Shown one piece after another: positions 33,024 through 44,200 of a stretch of 64,000 bases of DNA. The stretch lies in the NCBI GenBank assembly GCA_937928405.1, contig CALFWZ010000048.1:20432-84431 (forward strand), written 5' to 3'. The notes under the pieces are model-generated. The model worked only from the letters and a program-made list of their open reading frames with translations, had not been told where the DNA came from and did no database searches. Both the position numbers and the translations under genes were made by a program. The stretch comes from an uncultured Saprospiraceae bacterium (GTDB lineage Bacteria; Bacteroidota; Bacteroidia; Chitinophagales; Saprospiraceae). The number at the start of each line of letters is the position of its first letter. The first letter of the stretch is position 1.

Positions 33024-36000
33024 TTAAAGTTTTACTACTCGCTCTGTCCAAGTGTTATTCGCCGTTTTTATTTCTACCATATAAATTCCATTCGGGAGCA
33101 GACTAAGGTCTAACTGGTTTTCTGGTTTTAGTACGTTCGTTAAAATATCTTTCCCAGTATAGTCCCTTAGAATGAGTGTTCCTTCTATTTGCTCAGTAAC
33201 CATCACCAATAATTTTCCAGAAGTTGGATTAGGTGATAAAGAAACCTTCAGATTAGACAATTGATGAACTGCTGTACTAATTAAGTCTTCTCCGTCACAA
33301 TCTTCATCAATATCATTATTCGGAATCTCCGTCGCACCAGGATTAGCAAGTGCATTTTGATCGTCGCAATCTTCAAATATATCATACCCATCTTCGTCTA
33401 CATCAAACGAATAAACCATCGTGTTTTTAGTGGTATTGGTAATAATGGGAGGATTAAAATCAAAATAGATTCCAGCCGTATTGGTTATTTCTGTAGTTTC
33501 TGGAATATCATCATACGCCTTAATGCTATACATTACGAAGCCCTGGCTCTCCTCAAAATTGGTGGTGCTATCTGGTAAAAAGATATCAATGAAATTAAAA
33601 CTAAGATATTGATCATCCTTTAATTCGGTTTTTAATACCGCATCATGGCTACTGGCAATTACCCGAAAAGTGGTAGGATCTAAACTTGGATCTAAGGTGT
33701 CTCGAATCACCACATGATAAGCTTCTGCATTTCCGGTGTTTTGAAATCGAATCGTATAGGTGAGTGGCTCATCGATCAAGGCATAATTAAATGGATAAAC
33801 AGGATTGACTAATTTGTCATTAGGATCGTACGCACAGTCTATTACTTCGTTGTAGTCGAAAGCATTAGAAGTATAATCTCCACTCAAATCGGTATAGGTA
33901 AGATAAGCTTGAAATTGGATCGAACTTCCAATTTGAAAATCTGGTGGTCCAGGAATTCCTAATCTAATTTCTTTATGAACCAACCCACTTGGGAATAGCT
34001 CACTGAAATGCCATCCATATAAGTTGGGAGCAACGATGGTGTCTGGCTGATCGATATATTCCGTACTTGTAACACTAGAATCTATTTCCAACCAGAGCGT
34101 TCCACCAACTATATTGGTTCCCGTATTTTCTCCATAAATATTAAATACCTGCGAATCGTTACAGCGCAAATCTCCCGAAGCGATACTTGCTGTCATATTC
34201 GAATAATAAAGGGTGGGTTTAATACCAAATACAACGGTATCTATTTGATTGGTTTCCGTTAAACTAAGATCGTAGGTGCTATTTGTGGTAAGTGTCCAAA
34301 AGGGAATATTGGCATTAAATGAAACCGTATAATCACCCAACGCTCTATAAGCTGCTCCGCCGTTTATTAAATTGCCATAACTTATATTATTGCCGGGATT
34401 AATAATTACACTAGCATCACCAAAGAAAGGTTCTCCTATGTCTAGGCTTCCGTTCTGATTTAAATCATAAAAGATAGGATGAGCAATCTTTCCAGTAAGA
34501 TTACAACCAAAGGCTACTTCCTCCGTGCTATTACAACCAGAGGCATTTTCGGTAAACATGGTAGATCCTCCAGCTCTGATATGATTACAAAAACTGGAAA
34601 TAGAACAATTATCTAACATTGGATTATTATTAATGCTTAATTCTTCACCAATCGAGGTTAGGTTTTGCAGACTTGTTAGATCGGTTAAAACATTATTCTC
34701 AGTTATAAATAAGCCCTGACCAATTGTAGTCAGGTTCTCTAATCCTGATAGGTTTGTTAAATTTTCGTTACCACTTAAAATACAAGAAGCAGAAGCCAGA
34801 GAGGTTAGATTGTTGAGACCAGATAGGCTGGTTAAGTTAGAATTATTTACAATGTTTAATCTGATTGTAATAGTAGTTATATTATTTAATCCTACTAAAT
34901 CAGTTAAACTATCATTATTGGAAATGAACACTAATTGGAAGGACGAGGTGGTTATATTACTTAGTCCTGATAGACTGACTAGATTAGGATTATTCGCAAT
35001 AGAAATAACGCCAACGTTGTTGAAAAAAGGGAAACTACTACCAATATTTGTTAAGTTGTTAAGCGCTGATAAATTAGTCAGGTTGTCATTGTCCTGTATT
35101 ACTAAGGATGCGTCAATAATCGTTAAATTTTCCAGTCCAGTTAGATTTATAAGCAGGTGATTATTGTTTATGTTAAGCGATCCACCAATAAAGGTTAGGC
35201 TACTCAGTCCAGATAGATCGGTTAAAGCGTTATTCTCATCTATCGTTAAGTCTTGACCAATTGTGGTCAGGTTGTCTAATCCTGATAGGTTTGTCAAGCT
35301 ATCGTTTTCAGTTATGAATAATTTATTACCAATAGAGTCTAAATTCTCTAACCCTGATAAATTTGTCAAACGATTATTATTATTTACCGATAAACTATTA
35401 GCAATAGTGGTTAAATTTTCTAGTCCTGATAGATTTGTCAAACGATTATTATTACTTACCACTAAACTACTAGCAATAGAGGTTAAATTATCCAGTCCTG
35501 ACAAACTAGTTAAATGCTCATTATTACTTATCTGACACAGACTAACCGACAAAGATTCACTAATAGAAGTTAAATTGTTGAGTCCTGATAGACTTGTTAA
35601 ATTAGCATTGCCAGAAATATTTAATATAGAATTAATAGTGGTTATATTATTCAATCCTAATAAATCTGTAAGGCTATCATTATTCGTTATGACTAATGCG
35701 AAAATAGTTGAGTTTACATTATTTAGTCCTGACAGACTGACGAGATTGGGATTGTTATCGATTTCTATGCCATTAATATCATTCGCTACATTTATATCAC
35801 CAATGGTTGTCAAGTTGTTCAGTGCTGATAAACTAGTCAGACTGTCATTGTCTTTTATAACTAAAGTGAATTCAATAGTCGTTAAATTTTCCAGTCCTGA
35901 CAGATTTATAAGACCGTCATTATTTGTTATGTCCAGCGAGCTACCAACAAAGGTTAAGCTACTCAGCCCTGATAGATCTGTTAATCCGTTATTGTCCGTT

Positions 36001-36377
36001 ATGGCAAGTGTTCGATCAATAGAAGTAAGATTGTCTAACCCTGATAGATTGGTAAGGTTATCATTGTTTTCTATAATAAAGTCACCACTAACAGCGGTTA
36101 AATTCTCTAGCCCTGATAGAGTGGTTAAATTGCTACAGTCGACGATAGTGAAATCTCCACCAATAGAACTTATGTTTTGTAGATCAGAAAGATCCGTAAT
36201 GCCATTTCCTTGAAGCTTAAGGTTACCTTCTATCTCCGTACAATCTGGATAAGTGGCTAAAAAATCACTCAGCTGATTTTGGGTATTTATGATTAGGCCA
36301 TTTGGTAAACAATTTTGTCCAATGATCAGATTAGCAAAGAAGAGTAACGAGAAAAGTAGTTTTAGTTTCAAATTCAT
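33024..36377 (-). CDS. Leucine-rich-repeat surface protein with T9SS type A sorting domain
   Basis: 1117 residues. A signal peptide ends at IIGQ. Residues ~25-600 are leucine-rich repeats of the 22-24-residue type with the refrain LSGLENLTTI or LSGLDNLTSI. A block of about 190 residues occurs twice in this array. Then come a DUF11-like/conserved-repeat unit with FDFNPPIITNTT, a calcium/metal-type motif DEDGYDIFEDCDDQNALANP (MopE-like), and a final type A sorting domain (LSPNPTSGKLLVMV, LPNGIYMVEI). The protein is expected on or outside the outer membrane and probably binds proteins or glycans. It shares the conserved-repeat unit with the neighbour at 36629-39472. Confidence 0.88.
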   Translation of the reverse strand: MNLKLKLLFSLLFFANLIIGQNCLPNGLIINTQNQLSDFLATYPDCTEIEGNLKLQGNGITDLSDLQNISSIGGDFTIVDCSNLTTLSGLENLTAVSGDFIIENNDNLTNLSGLDNLTSIDRTLAITDNNGLTDLSGLSSLTFVGSSLDITNNDGLINLSGLENLTTIEFTLVIKDNDSLTSLSALNNLTTIGDINVANDINGIEIDNNPNLVSLSGLNNVNSTIFALVITNNDSLTDLLGLNNITTINSILNISGNANLTSLSGLNNLTSISESLSVSLCQISNNEHLTSLSGLDNLTSIASSLVVSNNNRLTNLSGLENLTTIANSLSVNNNNRLTNLSGLENLDSIGNKLFITENDSLTNLSGLDNLTTIGQDLTIDENNALTDLSGLSSLTFIGGSLNINNNHLLINLTGLENLTIIDASLVIQDNDNLTNLSALNNLTNIGSSFPFFNNVGVISIANNPNLVSLSGLSNITTSSFQLVFISNNDSLTDLVGLNNITTITIRLNIVNNSNLTSLSGLNNLTSLASASCILSGNENLTNLSGLENLTTIGQGLFITENNVLTDLTSLQNLTSIGEELSINNNPMLDNCSISSFCNHIRAGGSTMFTENASGCNSTEEVAFGCNLTGKIAHPIFYDLNQNGSLDIGEPFFGDASVIINPGNNISYGNLINGGAAYRALGDYTVSFNANIPFWTLTTNSTYDLSLTETNQIDTVVFGIKPTLYYSNMTASIASGDLRCNDSQVFNIYGENTGTNIVGGTLWLEIDSSVTSTEYIDQPDTIVAPNLYGWHFSELFPSGLVHKEIRLGIPGPPDFQIGSSIQFQAYLTYTDLSGDYTSNAFDYNEVIDCAYDPNDKLVNPVYPFNYALIDEPLTYTIRFQNTGNAEAYHVVIRDTLDPSLDPTTFRVIASSHDAVLKTELKDDQYLSFNFIDIFLPDSTTNFEESQGFVMYSIKAYDDIPETTEITNTAGIYFDFNPPIITNTTKNTMVYSFDVDEDGYDIFEDCDDQNALANPGATEIPNNDIDEDCDGEDLISTAVHQLSNLKVSLSPNPTSGKLLVMVTEQIEGTLILRDYTGKDILTNVLKPENQLDLSLLPNGIYMVEIKTANNTWTERVVKL

Positions 36378-36519
36378 AATCTTATAATTTTAAAGAAGAA
36401 AGTCATAAATGGTGTGTTCCACTTCCTTCAATTTCTCAATAAATTCACTTGGTGCTACTATACTTACAAGTCTCAATTACCTTTCGTGACATCATTTCTG
36501 GTTTTTTTTTTAATAAAAT

Positions 36520-36560
36520 AGAAAAGCCCTCAAATGGAGGGCTTTTCTTGTAGCGTATAA
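36520..36560 (-). terminator. Terminator after the 947-residue cargo gene
   Basis: AGAAAAGCCCTC (36520-36531) pairs perfectly with GAGGGCTTTTCT (36537-36548). On the minus strand TATTTTATT follows. It lies about 80 bases past the stop of the gene at 36629-39472. Confidence 0.75.
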
Positions 36561-36628
36561 TTGCTGTGATAGAGAGAGAATCTAAGTATTAAGTGTTTGT
36601 CAAAATAATTAGCTGTAACTATGTCAAA

Positions 36629-39472
36629 TTATTGAATGATAATTTTTCCCGTTGCGATGAGGTTATTACCTTTTTCAATATTAAAAATATACAAACCTGC
36701 CCCTAGATTATTGCGCTGAAATGAATATTGAAGGCCAGAAAATTTATCTTCTCTGACGACTTGACCAATGCTGTTTAAAATTTTTAGCGAATAATCGTCT
36801 TGTTCTTTTCCTTCTAAAAGGGTAATTAAGGTCGTCTGTCTAAACGGATTTGGCGTGATCTTGATGAACTCAGAACTTAGACTTTCTTCTTTTGTTGACA
36901 CGATGATGATTTCGATAAAATCTTCTCCAATCTCATGATAAGTTGTATTCGTTATTATTGGTTGATTCCGATCAAAAAAGATGGAGGCTGAATTATAGAT
37001 AATGGTCCCAATTGGATTATCTACCACTTGGCTAATCCGAAATTTCACAAAACCTTGCGAAGCAGATTCATTAACAGATTCTGGTGGTAAATTAATTTCT
37101 TCGAACGAAAACTTTAAAACATTATTCGTTAATATTTCAAACTGATACCGATGACTACTCGCTCCTAATTCTAAAGTGCTTATGTCCAGAACAGGAGAAA
37201 GGGTATCTAAAACAACGACCGTCATGGCATCTCCCGTTCCTATATTTTGAAAACGAATTTTATATTCTATATCTATATTTTGTCGAATATAATGATTTTC
37301 TGTTACGCCCTCTGGAGTCGCAGCTTTATCATTCGGATCATAAGAACCAACATTTTCTAGACACTCAATAGAAATTTGTGGACTACCATCATCATCAGGC
37401 CACTGGGTATAATATCCCAAACTAAAAATTCCATCTCCATCGGGATCACAACCTTCCACGGTTACATTAGGCATACTTTCTCCAGGATGTCCAGCAGCTT
37501 GGGCGGCTTCCAATCTGACGGTCGCTCCAGTGGATGCAAAAGGTATTTCTTTTGTTTGGCCTGGTACTAAATCAAAATCACCCATTTGTCGCATTACATT
37601 GTCTTCGATGACAATATATTCTAAAGCTTCTGACATGGGGGCTTCTCCAATATTAGTAATCTGAAAACGAATACTATCCCCATCACAAACCGCATCAACC
37701 TCAATACTTGATTCATCCCAAGCAGGATCAAATAGGCAAAAGCTATCTGGAAAAATATGGGCTTCGACACAATGGGTTTCACCCAGTACAGTAGCATCAC
37801 AATCAGGATCTAAGGTGGTATGGACCACAAAATTGCCGCAAGTATTAATTGGAAGATCACCCACCGGAAAGGTATAGATATTTCCGTTCACGGAAGACCA
37901 CATCAAGGAGGCACTGTCTACTTGTAAGTCTAGATCAAAATCAATTTCGATGAAGGCATCTTCGGCTGTTACCGTTCCATCATTGCAGTAATTGACATAA
38001 TAGGTGTTTGAAAAACAGCGCGTTAATACATTCGTAGAGATATCAACGGTCAGCAATGGACAGTCAACCAATCCTTGCATGGGAAAGTCAATCTCAATGG
38101 TATCGAATGGCATAATTGTCTGGAAGATAGAATCTATACAAGGTTCCCAATAGTTAAAAGGCTCCAAAACACTTACGATATAATCACCAGTATCTACCTC
38201 AATATTATAGTTCCCTTGCTCATCAACAATTCCATAAAACATATTCTCTGAATTGGTTGCAGCTACCACCCATCCCTCCAGTGCTGTTTCATCTAGGGTA
38301 TTTAAACAGTCGTCATTTTCATCATTCCACACTTGTCCCAATAGTTGGGTATTATAAAGTTCACCAAGCCCATTTACTTTGAAAACCATTGGGAAAGTGT
38401 CTTGGACAGGGAGTTGTACCATTGCCGATACACCGATTAAAAAACCATCATCTGTTGTACAATTTATTTGTGAGTTCCATAAATCAACTAACGGTCTTAT
38501 ATAAGATTTAACCCAGTTTTCATCACCTGAAGGGGTAAGATTATGAAGACTGAAGTAGGAGTCATTTTGAAGACTATTTCGAGTGGTTAACGCAAAATTG
38601 CCATTGGGAAGTTCTTTAATATCGCCAACACGGGTTACGTCAAAATCTTCCACCCATAATAAATTACCTAACTCATCAAACCTAGCAACAGATTTTTCTC
38701 CGATGGCTACTAAATCACCATTCGCAGTAGTAATGAATGCTCGACAATATTTAAAATTAAAATCGGTGTAATAATTTTTCCAAATGACGACTCCATTCTC
38801 ATCTAACTTTAATAATATAAAGGTATCTGAGCTACTACCAACTATATAAGCGGCTACGACTATACTACCATCTGATAATCCAACTACTTGTGAACCTAAC
38901 TCAGATGAAGTTCCAAAATATTTGTTCGCCCAAACCAAGTTACCACCACTATCTAACTTGGTTACTCGAATAGAATCGGGAAAAGCAGAAGTTCCAAATC
39001 CATTTTGGTCTGTCAGGACAACTCCATTATCACTTGTTTGAGCGATATCTCCGGCAATAGGACCAGAATAGATTTGAGACCAGAGCGTATTGCCATCTAA
39101 ATCGACTTTTGTGATTTGTGACGCTCTAGTATTGTTTGACAACCTTCCTGAGGCAGCGGCGTAAACTATACCACCATTCACAACGGTTGCACCCGTAACG
39201 TCTTTATCTGATGGCATATCCTTTTGTAGCCAAAGGGTGTCTCCTGTTTCATCTATTTTGAATAGAAAAATACTATTGTCACTACTAATAATTGACTCCC
39301 TACTAGAACCAATTACTACATGTTCGCCGTTGCTAAGGTCCAATAGGAAATTCAGTCCTGAAATAGAAATTTCATCGTAGTCGTATTCTCGCTCCCAACC
39401 TTGCGCTTGAGCAGAAATATGTATCAATAGTAACCAAGTAATTGTCCAGAGGAATTTTTTTGAAGCTTTCAT
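36629..39472 (-). CDS. Large secreted beta-propeller-like protein with T9SS type A sorting domain
   Basis: 947 residues. A signal peptide ends near QAQG. Residues ~30-370 are repeats of the PQQ/Kelch-like type (DLSNGEHVVIGSS, GDTLWLQ, GGNLVWANKYFG), suggesting a propeller. A regulatory-like unit (WNDENDDCLNTLDETALEGW), several beta-sandwich regions, a YDPNDK-type conserved-repeat unit ending IFFDRNQPIITNT, and a type A sorting domain (ITPNPFRQTTLITL, LGAGLYIFNIEKG) follow. The protein is a typical T9SS cargo of unknown ligand. Same-strand neighbour of the LRR protein, separated by a terminator, so probably a separate transcript. Confidence 0.85.
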   Translation of the reverse strand: MKASKKFLWTITWLLLIHISAQAQGWEREYDYDEISISGLNFLLDLSNGEHVVIGSSRESIISSDNSIFLFKIDETGDTLWLQKDMPSDKDVTGATVVNGGIVYAAASGRLSNNTRASQITKVDLDGNTLWSQIYSGPIAGDIAQTSDNGVVLTDQNGFGTSAFPDSIRVTKLDSGGNLVWANKYFGTSSELGSQVVGLSDGSIVVAAYIVGSSSDTFILLKLDENGVVIWKNYYTDFNFKYCRAFITTANGDLVAIGEKSVARFDELGNLLWVEDFDVTRVGDIKELPNGNFALTTRNSLQNDSYFSLHNLTPSGDENWVKSYIRPLVDLWNSQINCTTDDGFLIGVSAMVQLPVQDTFPMVFKVNGLGELYNTQLLGQVWNDENDDCLNTLDETALEGWVVAATNSENMFYGIVDEQGNYNIEVDTGDYIVSVLEPFNYWEPCIDSIFQTIMPFDTIEIDFPMQGLVDCPLLTVDISTNVLTRCFSNTYYVNYCNDGTVTAEDAFIEIDFDLDLQVDSASLMWSSVNGNIYTFPVGDLPINTCGNFVVHTTLDPDCDATVLGETHCVEAHIFPDSFCLFDPAWDESSIEVDAVCDGDSIRFQITNIGEAPMSEALEYIVIEDNVMRQMGDFDLVPGQTKEIPFASTGATVRLEAAQAAGHPGESMPNVTVEGCDPDGDGIFSLGYYTQWPDDDGSPQISIECLENVGSYDPNDKAATPEGVTENHYIRQNIDIEYKIRFQNIGTGDAMTVVVLDTLSPVLDISTLELGASSHRYQFEILTNNVLKFSFEEINLPPESVNESASQGFVKFRISQVVDNPIGTIIYNSASIFFDRNQPIITNTTYHEIGEDFIEIIIVSTKEESLSSEFIKITPNPFRQTTLITLLEGKEQDDYSLKILNSIGQVVREDKFSGLQYSFQRNNLGAGLYIFNIEKGNNLIATGKIIIQ

Positions 39473-39655
39473 AACTCTTATTTTTTGTATTGTTGTTTGA
39501 TAGTTTTTTTAGAAAATGCTGATAATACAAATGTCAGACAATTAAAGGGGTAAAAAAAAGACAAAATATATGATTTGTTGAAAAATGATATTGAATTATT
39601 GTGATTTTTAAATATATTGTGGATAGGATTTGTTGAGAAATGATATTTACAAACT

Positions 39656-41056
39656 ATGACAAATAGCCGCTTAATTACCGTCTTTATTGCCTTAAATGCG
39701 GCTGAAAAGGCCAGTTTACGGAAATTCGTAAGCTCTCCCTACCATAATGCGCGGGCAGATGTGATTGAATTGCTAGGGTTTTTAATGGATAATTATCGAT
39801 CTCCAGAGACCTTAAAGAAAACACTTGCCTTCCAAGCGATATTTCCATTAGAGGAAAAATATGATGATTTCAAGATTCGTCAATCCATGACTTTTTTGTT
39901 GCGATTGATTGAGCAGTTTTTAGTTATTGAACAGGTCAAAAGAAAAAAAATCGATCAAAAAATTATGCTTGCTGAGGTGTATCGAGAAAAAAACTTGTCT
40001 AAACTTTTTCAGAAGACAGTTAAAAAAGCAGAACAGTTATTGGTAGCGCATCCACTTCGAAATGTGGCGTATTATGAATCTGCTTTTCGGATTCAATTAG
40101 AACATTATGCCGCAGCCTCCAGTGAAAAAAGAGTAGTACCGCTTAATTTACAACGGATGAATGATTTGCTCGATATTCGATTTGTGGCAGAAAAACTACG
40201 TCGAGCTTGTTTAACTATTGCACACAAAAATGTATTCAATTCTGAATATAAAATTGAATTGTTGAATGAGATTGAAGAACTGATTCTGCAAAAAGAATTA
40301 TTATCTGTTCCGGTAATTGCGATTTATTTTTATACCTATAAATCATTGTTAGATGATAATCCTATTCATTTTAAAAATTTAAAAAAGCATTTATTTTTAC
40401 ATCTTCATCTTTTTTCACGGGATGAGTTAAGAGATTTATTTATTCTGACGATTAATTATTGTATCAAAAAAATCAACAATGGAGAAGCTGAATTCCTGCA
40501 GGAAAGTTTTGATTTATATCAATCCGGAATAGCATATAATGTCTTTTTGCAAGATGGCTATTTATCCAGATTTACGTATAAAAATATTGTGACCATCGGT
40601 TTAAAATTGGGAGAATTTACAATTGTTGAAAAATTTATCCATCAGTATAAAAATCAATTGGCACCAAAATATCGGGAAGGAAATTTTAGCTATAATCTGG
40701 CCTTACTCTACTATTCTCGAAAAGAATACCAAGCAGCTATGCAGCTTTTAATTCAAGTAGAATACGATGATGTTTTTCTAAATTTAGACTCCAAAAATAT
40801 GTTGATGAAAATGTATTTTGAGTTAAAAGAGTTTGATGCTTTAGAATCTTTATTGGGCAGCATGCAAAATAATTTGTTGAGAAAAAAAGCAATAGGATAT
40901 CACAAAAAAAATTATAAAAATATCATTCATTTTACCAAAAAATTATTGAAACTCAATCCTTTTAATCAAGCCCAAAAAAACAAATTAAGATTAGAAATAG
41001 AAGAAAGTCAACCATTAACAGAACGAAAATGGTTGCTGGAGCAATTAGATGCCTGA
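39656..41056 (+). CDS. Conserved helical (TPR-like) protein of unknown function
   Basis: 466 residues without signal peptide or membrane segments. The start LITVFIALNAAEKASLRKFV looks like a small helical N-terminal unit, then SSPYHNARADVIELLGFL. The rest is helical repeats of solenoid type (for example NFSYNLALLYYSRKEYQAAMQLL, here shortened: LALLYYSRKEYQ). It has the same plan as the 499-residue protein at 14849-16348. I know of no functional assignment. Confidence 0.7.
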   Translation: MTNSRLITVFIALNAAEKASLRKFVSSPYHNARADVIELLGFLMDNYRSPETLKKTLAFQAIFPLEEKYDDFKIRQSMTFLLRLIEQFLVIEQVKRKKIDQKIMLAEVYREKNLSKLFQKTVKKAEQLLVAHPLRNVAYYESAFRIQLEHYAAASSEKRVVPLNLQRMNDLLDIRFVAEKLRRACLTIAHKNVFNSEYKIELLNEIEELILQKELLSVPVIAIYFYTYKSLLDDNPIHFKNLKKHLFLHLHLFSRDELRDLFILTINYCIKKINNGEAEFLQESFDLYQSGIAYNVFLQDGYLSRFTYKNIVTIGLKLGEFTIVEKFIHQYKNQLAPKYREGNFSYNLALLYYSRKEYQAAMQLLIQVEYDDVFLNLDSKNMLMKMYFELKEFDALESLLGSMQNNLLRKKAIGYHKKNYKNIIHFTKKLLKLNPFNQAQKNKLRLEIEESQPLTERKWLLEQLDA

Positions 41057-41267
41057 AAGGAATATAATAGCAGAAGATACCTCAGTTTTTTAAATATCCT
41101 GGTTAATTTCTTCGCAGATCCTTGAATTCTACCATGAAAAGCACCCTAAAAGAAGCGCTTTTCCGCTAGCCGACAGTTTTTTTTGATTTTTAATGGATTT
41201 TTACACGCAACTATCTCGCTTTTTATCGTTTTAGATAAGTCAACCTTCTTTCTCCTGAGTGAGTCGT

Positions 41268-44200
41268 ATGAAATTCAAACGTTTACTTCTTTTTTGCTGC
41301 TTGCTGTTTTTCGGGTTTCAGTTAACTGGACAAGAGAGCGGACTGTCTAATGTAAAGACGAAATTGCTTGCTCGGCAATCTAATCAAATCATGTATACCC
41401 TTGATTCACTGACCGTGATTCCTGGTTCGGTTGCCTTACGGGAATATCCCTTGGGGCAGGTAATTGATAATTCCCATTTTCAGGTCATAAAAAACCAACT
41501 TCATTTTTCTGATACAGTATTTTTCAATCAGCAAAAAATTAATACCTATACCGTTACCTATCGAGTTTTACCTTATGATCTTTATAAAAATTTTGCTCGG
41601 CTTGATACCACCAACATAGGGACTAAAGCAAACGGAGATTATATCGGTTTTACAATCAACCCGTATGACGATGACGAAGAGATTATCAAATTTAAAGGAC
41701 TCGAATATAATGGTAGTTTTGCACGGGGTATCTCTTTTGGGAATAGTCAAAATCTAGTACTCAATTCTAGTTTTAATTTACAATTAGCCGGTGAAATCGG
41801 CGATGATATCGAAATCCTGGCGGCCATCACGGACAATAGTATCCCACTCCAGCCAGAAGGCAACACCCAACAACTACAAGAATTCGATAAAATCTTTATC
41901 CAATTAAGTAAAAAAGAAAATGTTCTGATTGCTGGTGATTACGAATTGAATCGTCCGAATAGTTATTTTATGAATTATTATAAAAAACTACAAGGGGCTA
42001 CTTTTCGTAATCAACTCAGTCCTTTCAAAGATGCTACCTTACGCTCTCGGGCCAGTGCCGCCATTGCTAGAGGCAAATTTGCGCGTAATAATCTGCCCAG
42101 CGAAGAAGGCAATCAAGGTCCGTATCGACTACAAGGCAATCAAGGAGAACAATTCATCATTGCATTGGCAGGTACTGAAAAAGTTTTTTTTGATGGCAAA
42201 TTGTTAACGCGTGGACTCGAAGAAGATTATGTGATTGATTATAATCGAGCTGATATTGTTTTCACTAATAAAATATTGATTACCAAAGACAGTCGAATTA
42301 TTGTAGAATTTGAATACGCTGACCAACAGTATTTGCGGTCTATGTATGCTTTTGATACGGAGCTGGAATATAAAAAATGGCGATTACACTTTAATCTTTT
42401 TTCTGAACAGGATAGCCGAAATTCTACTGGGTTACAAGATCTTGATTCTTTGCAACAAGTCTTGCTAGATTCGGTAGGAGATGATGTACAAAATGCGCTC
42501 GCTCCTTCGCAACGACTAACTGAAGAGTTTAACGAATTTCGTATTCAGTATGAATTAATTGATACAGCAGTTTTGATAAACAATAGTCTTGTTGGGTTTG
42601 AAATATTGCAATTTAGCACGAATCCAGACAGCGCAATTTATACGGCTAGTTTTACAGATGTAGGTTTCGGAGCAGGCAATTATTTATTAGATCCTAATAC
42701 GTCTCAAAATGGCAGAGTCTTTATTTGGATTGGACCGGATGCTAATGGTAATCCTTTGGGGAATTACGAACCGGTTATTCAGTTGGTGGCACCGACACAA
42801 AGGCAAATGTATAGTTTTGGTGCTGATTATGAATTAAATAAAAATGGACGTATTCAAACTGAAATTGCCTTGAGTAGAAACGACCTCAATCGATTTTCCG
42901 ATATAGGCGATGAGGACGATGCCGGAGTAGCAGCTTTTACCAATTATGAACAATTATTCTCGTTAAAAAAAGATTGGAATCTTACCGCTAAACTAAGTTA
43001 CGAATTTACCCAAAAACGTTTTCAGGCGCTCAATCCTTATCGAAAAGCCGAGTTTACCCGTGACTGGAACCTAGCCAATAATCGCAATGAAATTCTAGAT
43101 GTAGCGCGAGAAAATGAACACATTGCTCGCGCAGAGGTATCTCTTTTAAAGAATAATTTTGGAAGTCTTACCTACGAGTTCAGTAGCTTTTTAAGGGGCG
43201 AAATTTATACAGGACAAAAACATTTTACACAATTAAAACTTGATCGAAATAATTGGAAAGTCGATGCACAAATAAACTGGTTGCAGGTAGATAGCGATCG
43301 AGAGGATAGCCAATTTTTAAGACCTAAATTAGATATTGCTAAGACCTTTCCGAAGCTAGCTAAAATTACGGTAGGAGCTTATGGAGAACAGGAAAGAAAT
43401 GAACGATTTTCAGGTAGTGCAGATACCCTAAGTGCCGTTAGTTTCTATTATAATCTTTATCGTTTTTATTTAAAAACACCAGAAGAAAAGCGATTCACCT
43501 TTGGAACCAACTACACCCAACGATATGATTATGCTCCGACAGGAAAAGGCTTTTCTGAAAACACCGTAGCTGATGAATTTAATATTAATGGCAGTTGGAG
43601 AGAAGGGACGGTTTCTCGTTTAAGTTGGAATTTTACCTATCGTAAATTAAGGATCTCGGATGAGCAGCTAACAACCCAAACTCCACAAAATGCTTCTTTA
43701 GGAAGACTAGATCATAGACTGATACTTTGGAAAGGAGCGGTCCGGTCTACTACGAATTATGAAATTGGATCTGGACAAGAACCTAGAGTCGCCTATAGTT
43801 ATTTACCCGTTAATCCAGGAGATGGTATTTTCTTTTGGGATGAAACGTTGGACTTTAATGGAGATGGTGTGCCGCAGGTCAATGAGATTCGAGAAGAGGC
43901 TTTTGCGGGCGAAGGAAATATCATTCGAGTAACGCTTTTTACCAACGAATTTATCCGAACCAATAATGTTACGTTTAACGAAAGTTTACAGACCAATTTA
44001 AAACGCATATTTCAGGGGAAGAAAGGATTTAAAAAATGGCTAGGTAAATTTTCCACCCAGTCTACCGTTCGGATGGTTCGTCGAACACGAGAAGCAGAAG
44101 GTGTATCGGCTTATAATCCTTTTCAAAATAATATCCCTGATACAGCTTTGGTGGCCATAAATTCAAATATCCGAAATATATTGTTTTTTAATCGTGGTGA

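Noticed and set aside
34810..36213. Several plus-strand ORFs opposite the LRR gene
   Set aside because: They repeat with the LRR period and simply mirror the codon pattern of the real minus-strand gene.
34600..36300. CRISPR-like regular spacing of short repeats
   Set aside because: The repeats are coding leucine-rich units with varied sequence and no unique spacers; no cas gene is present.
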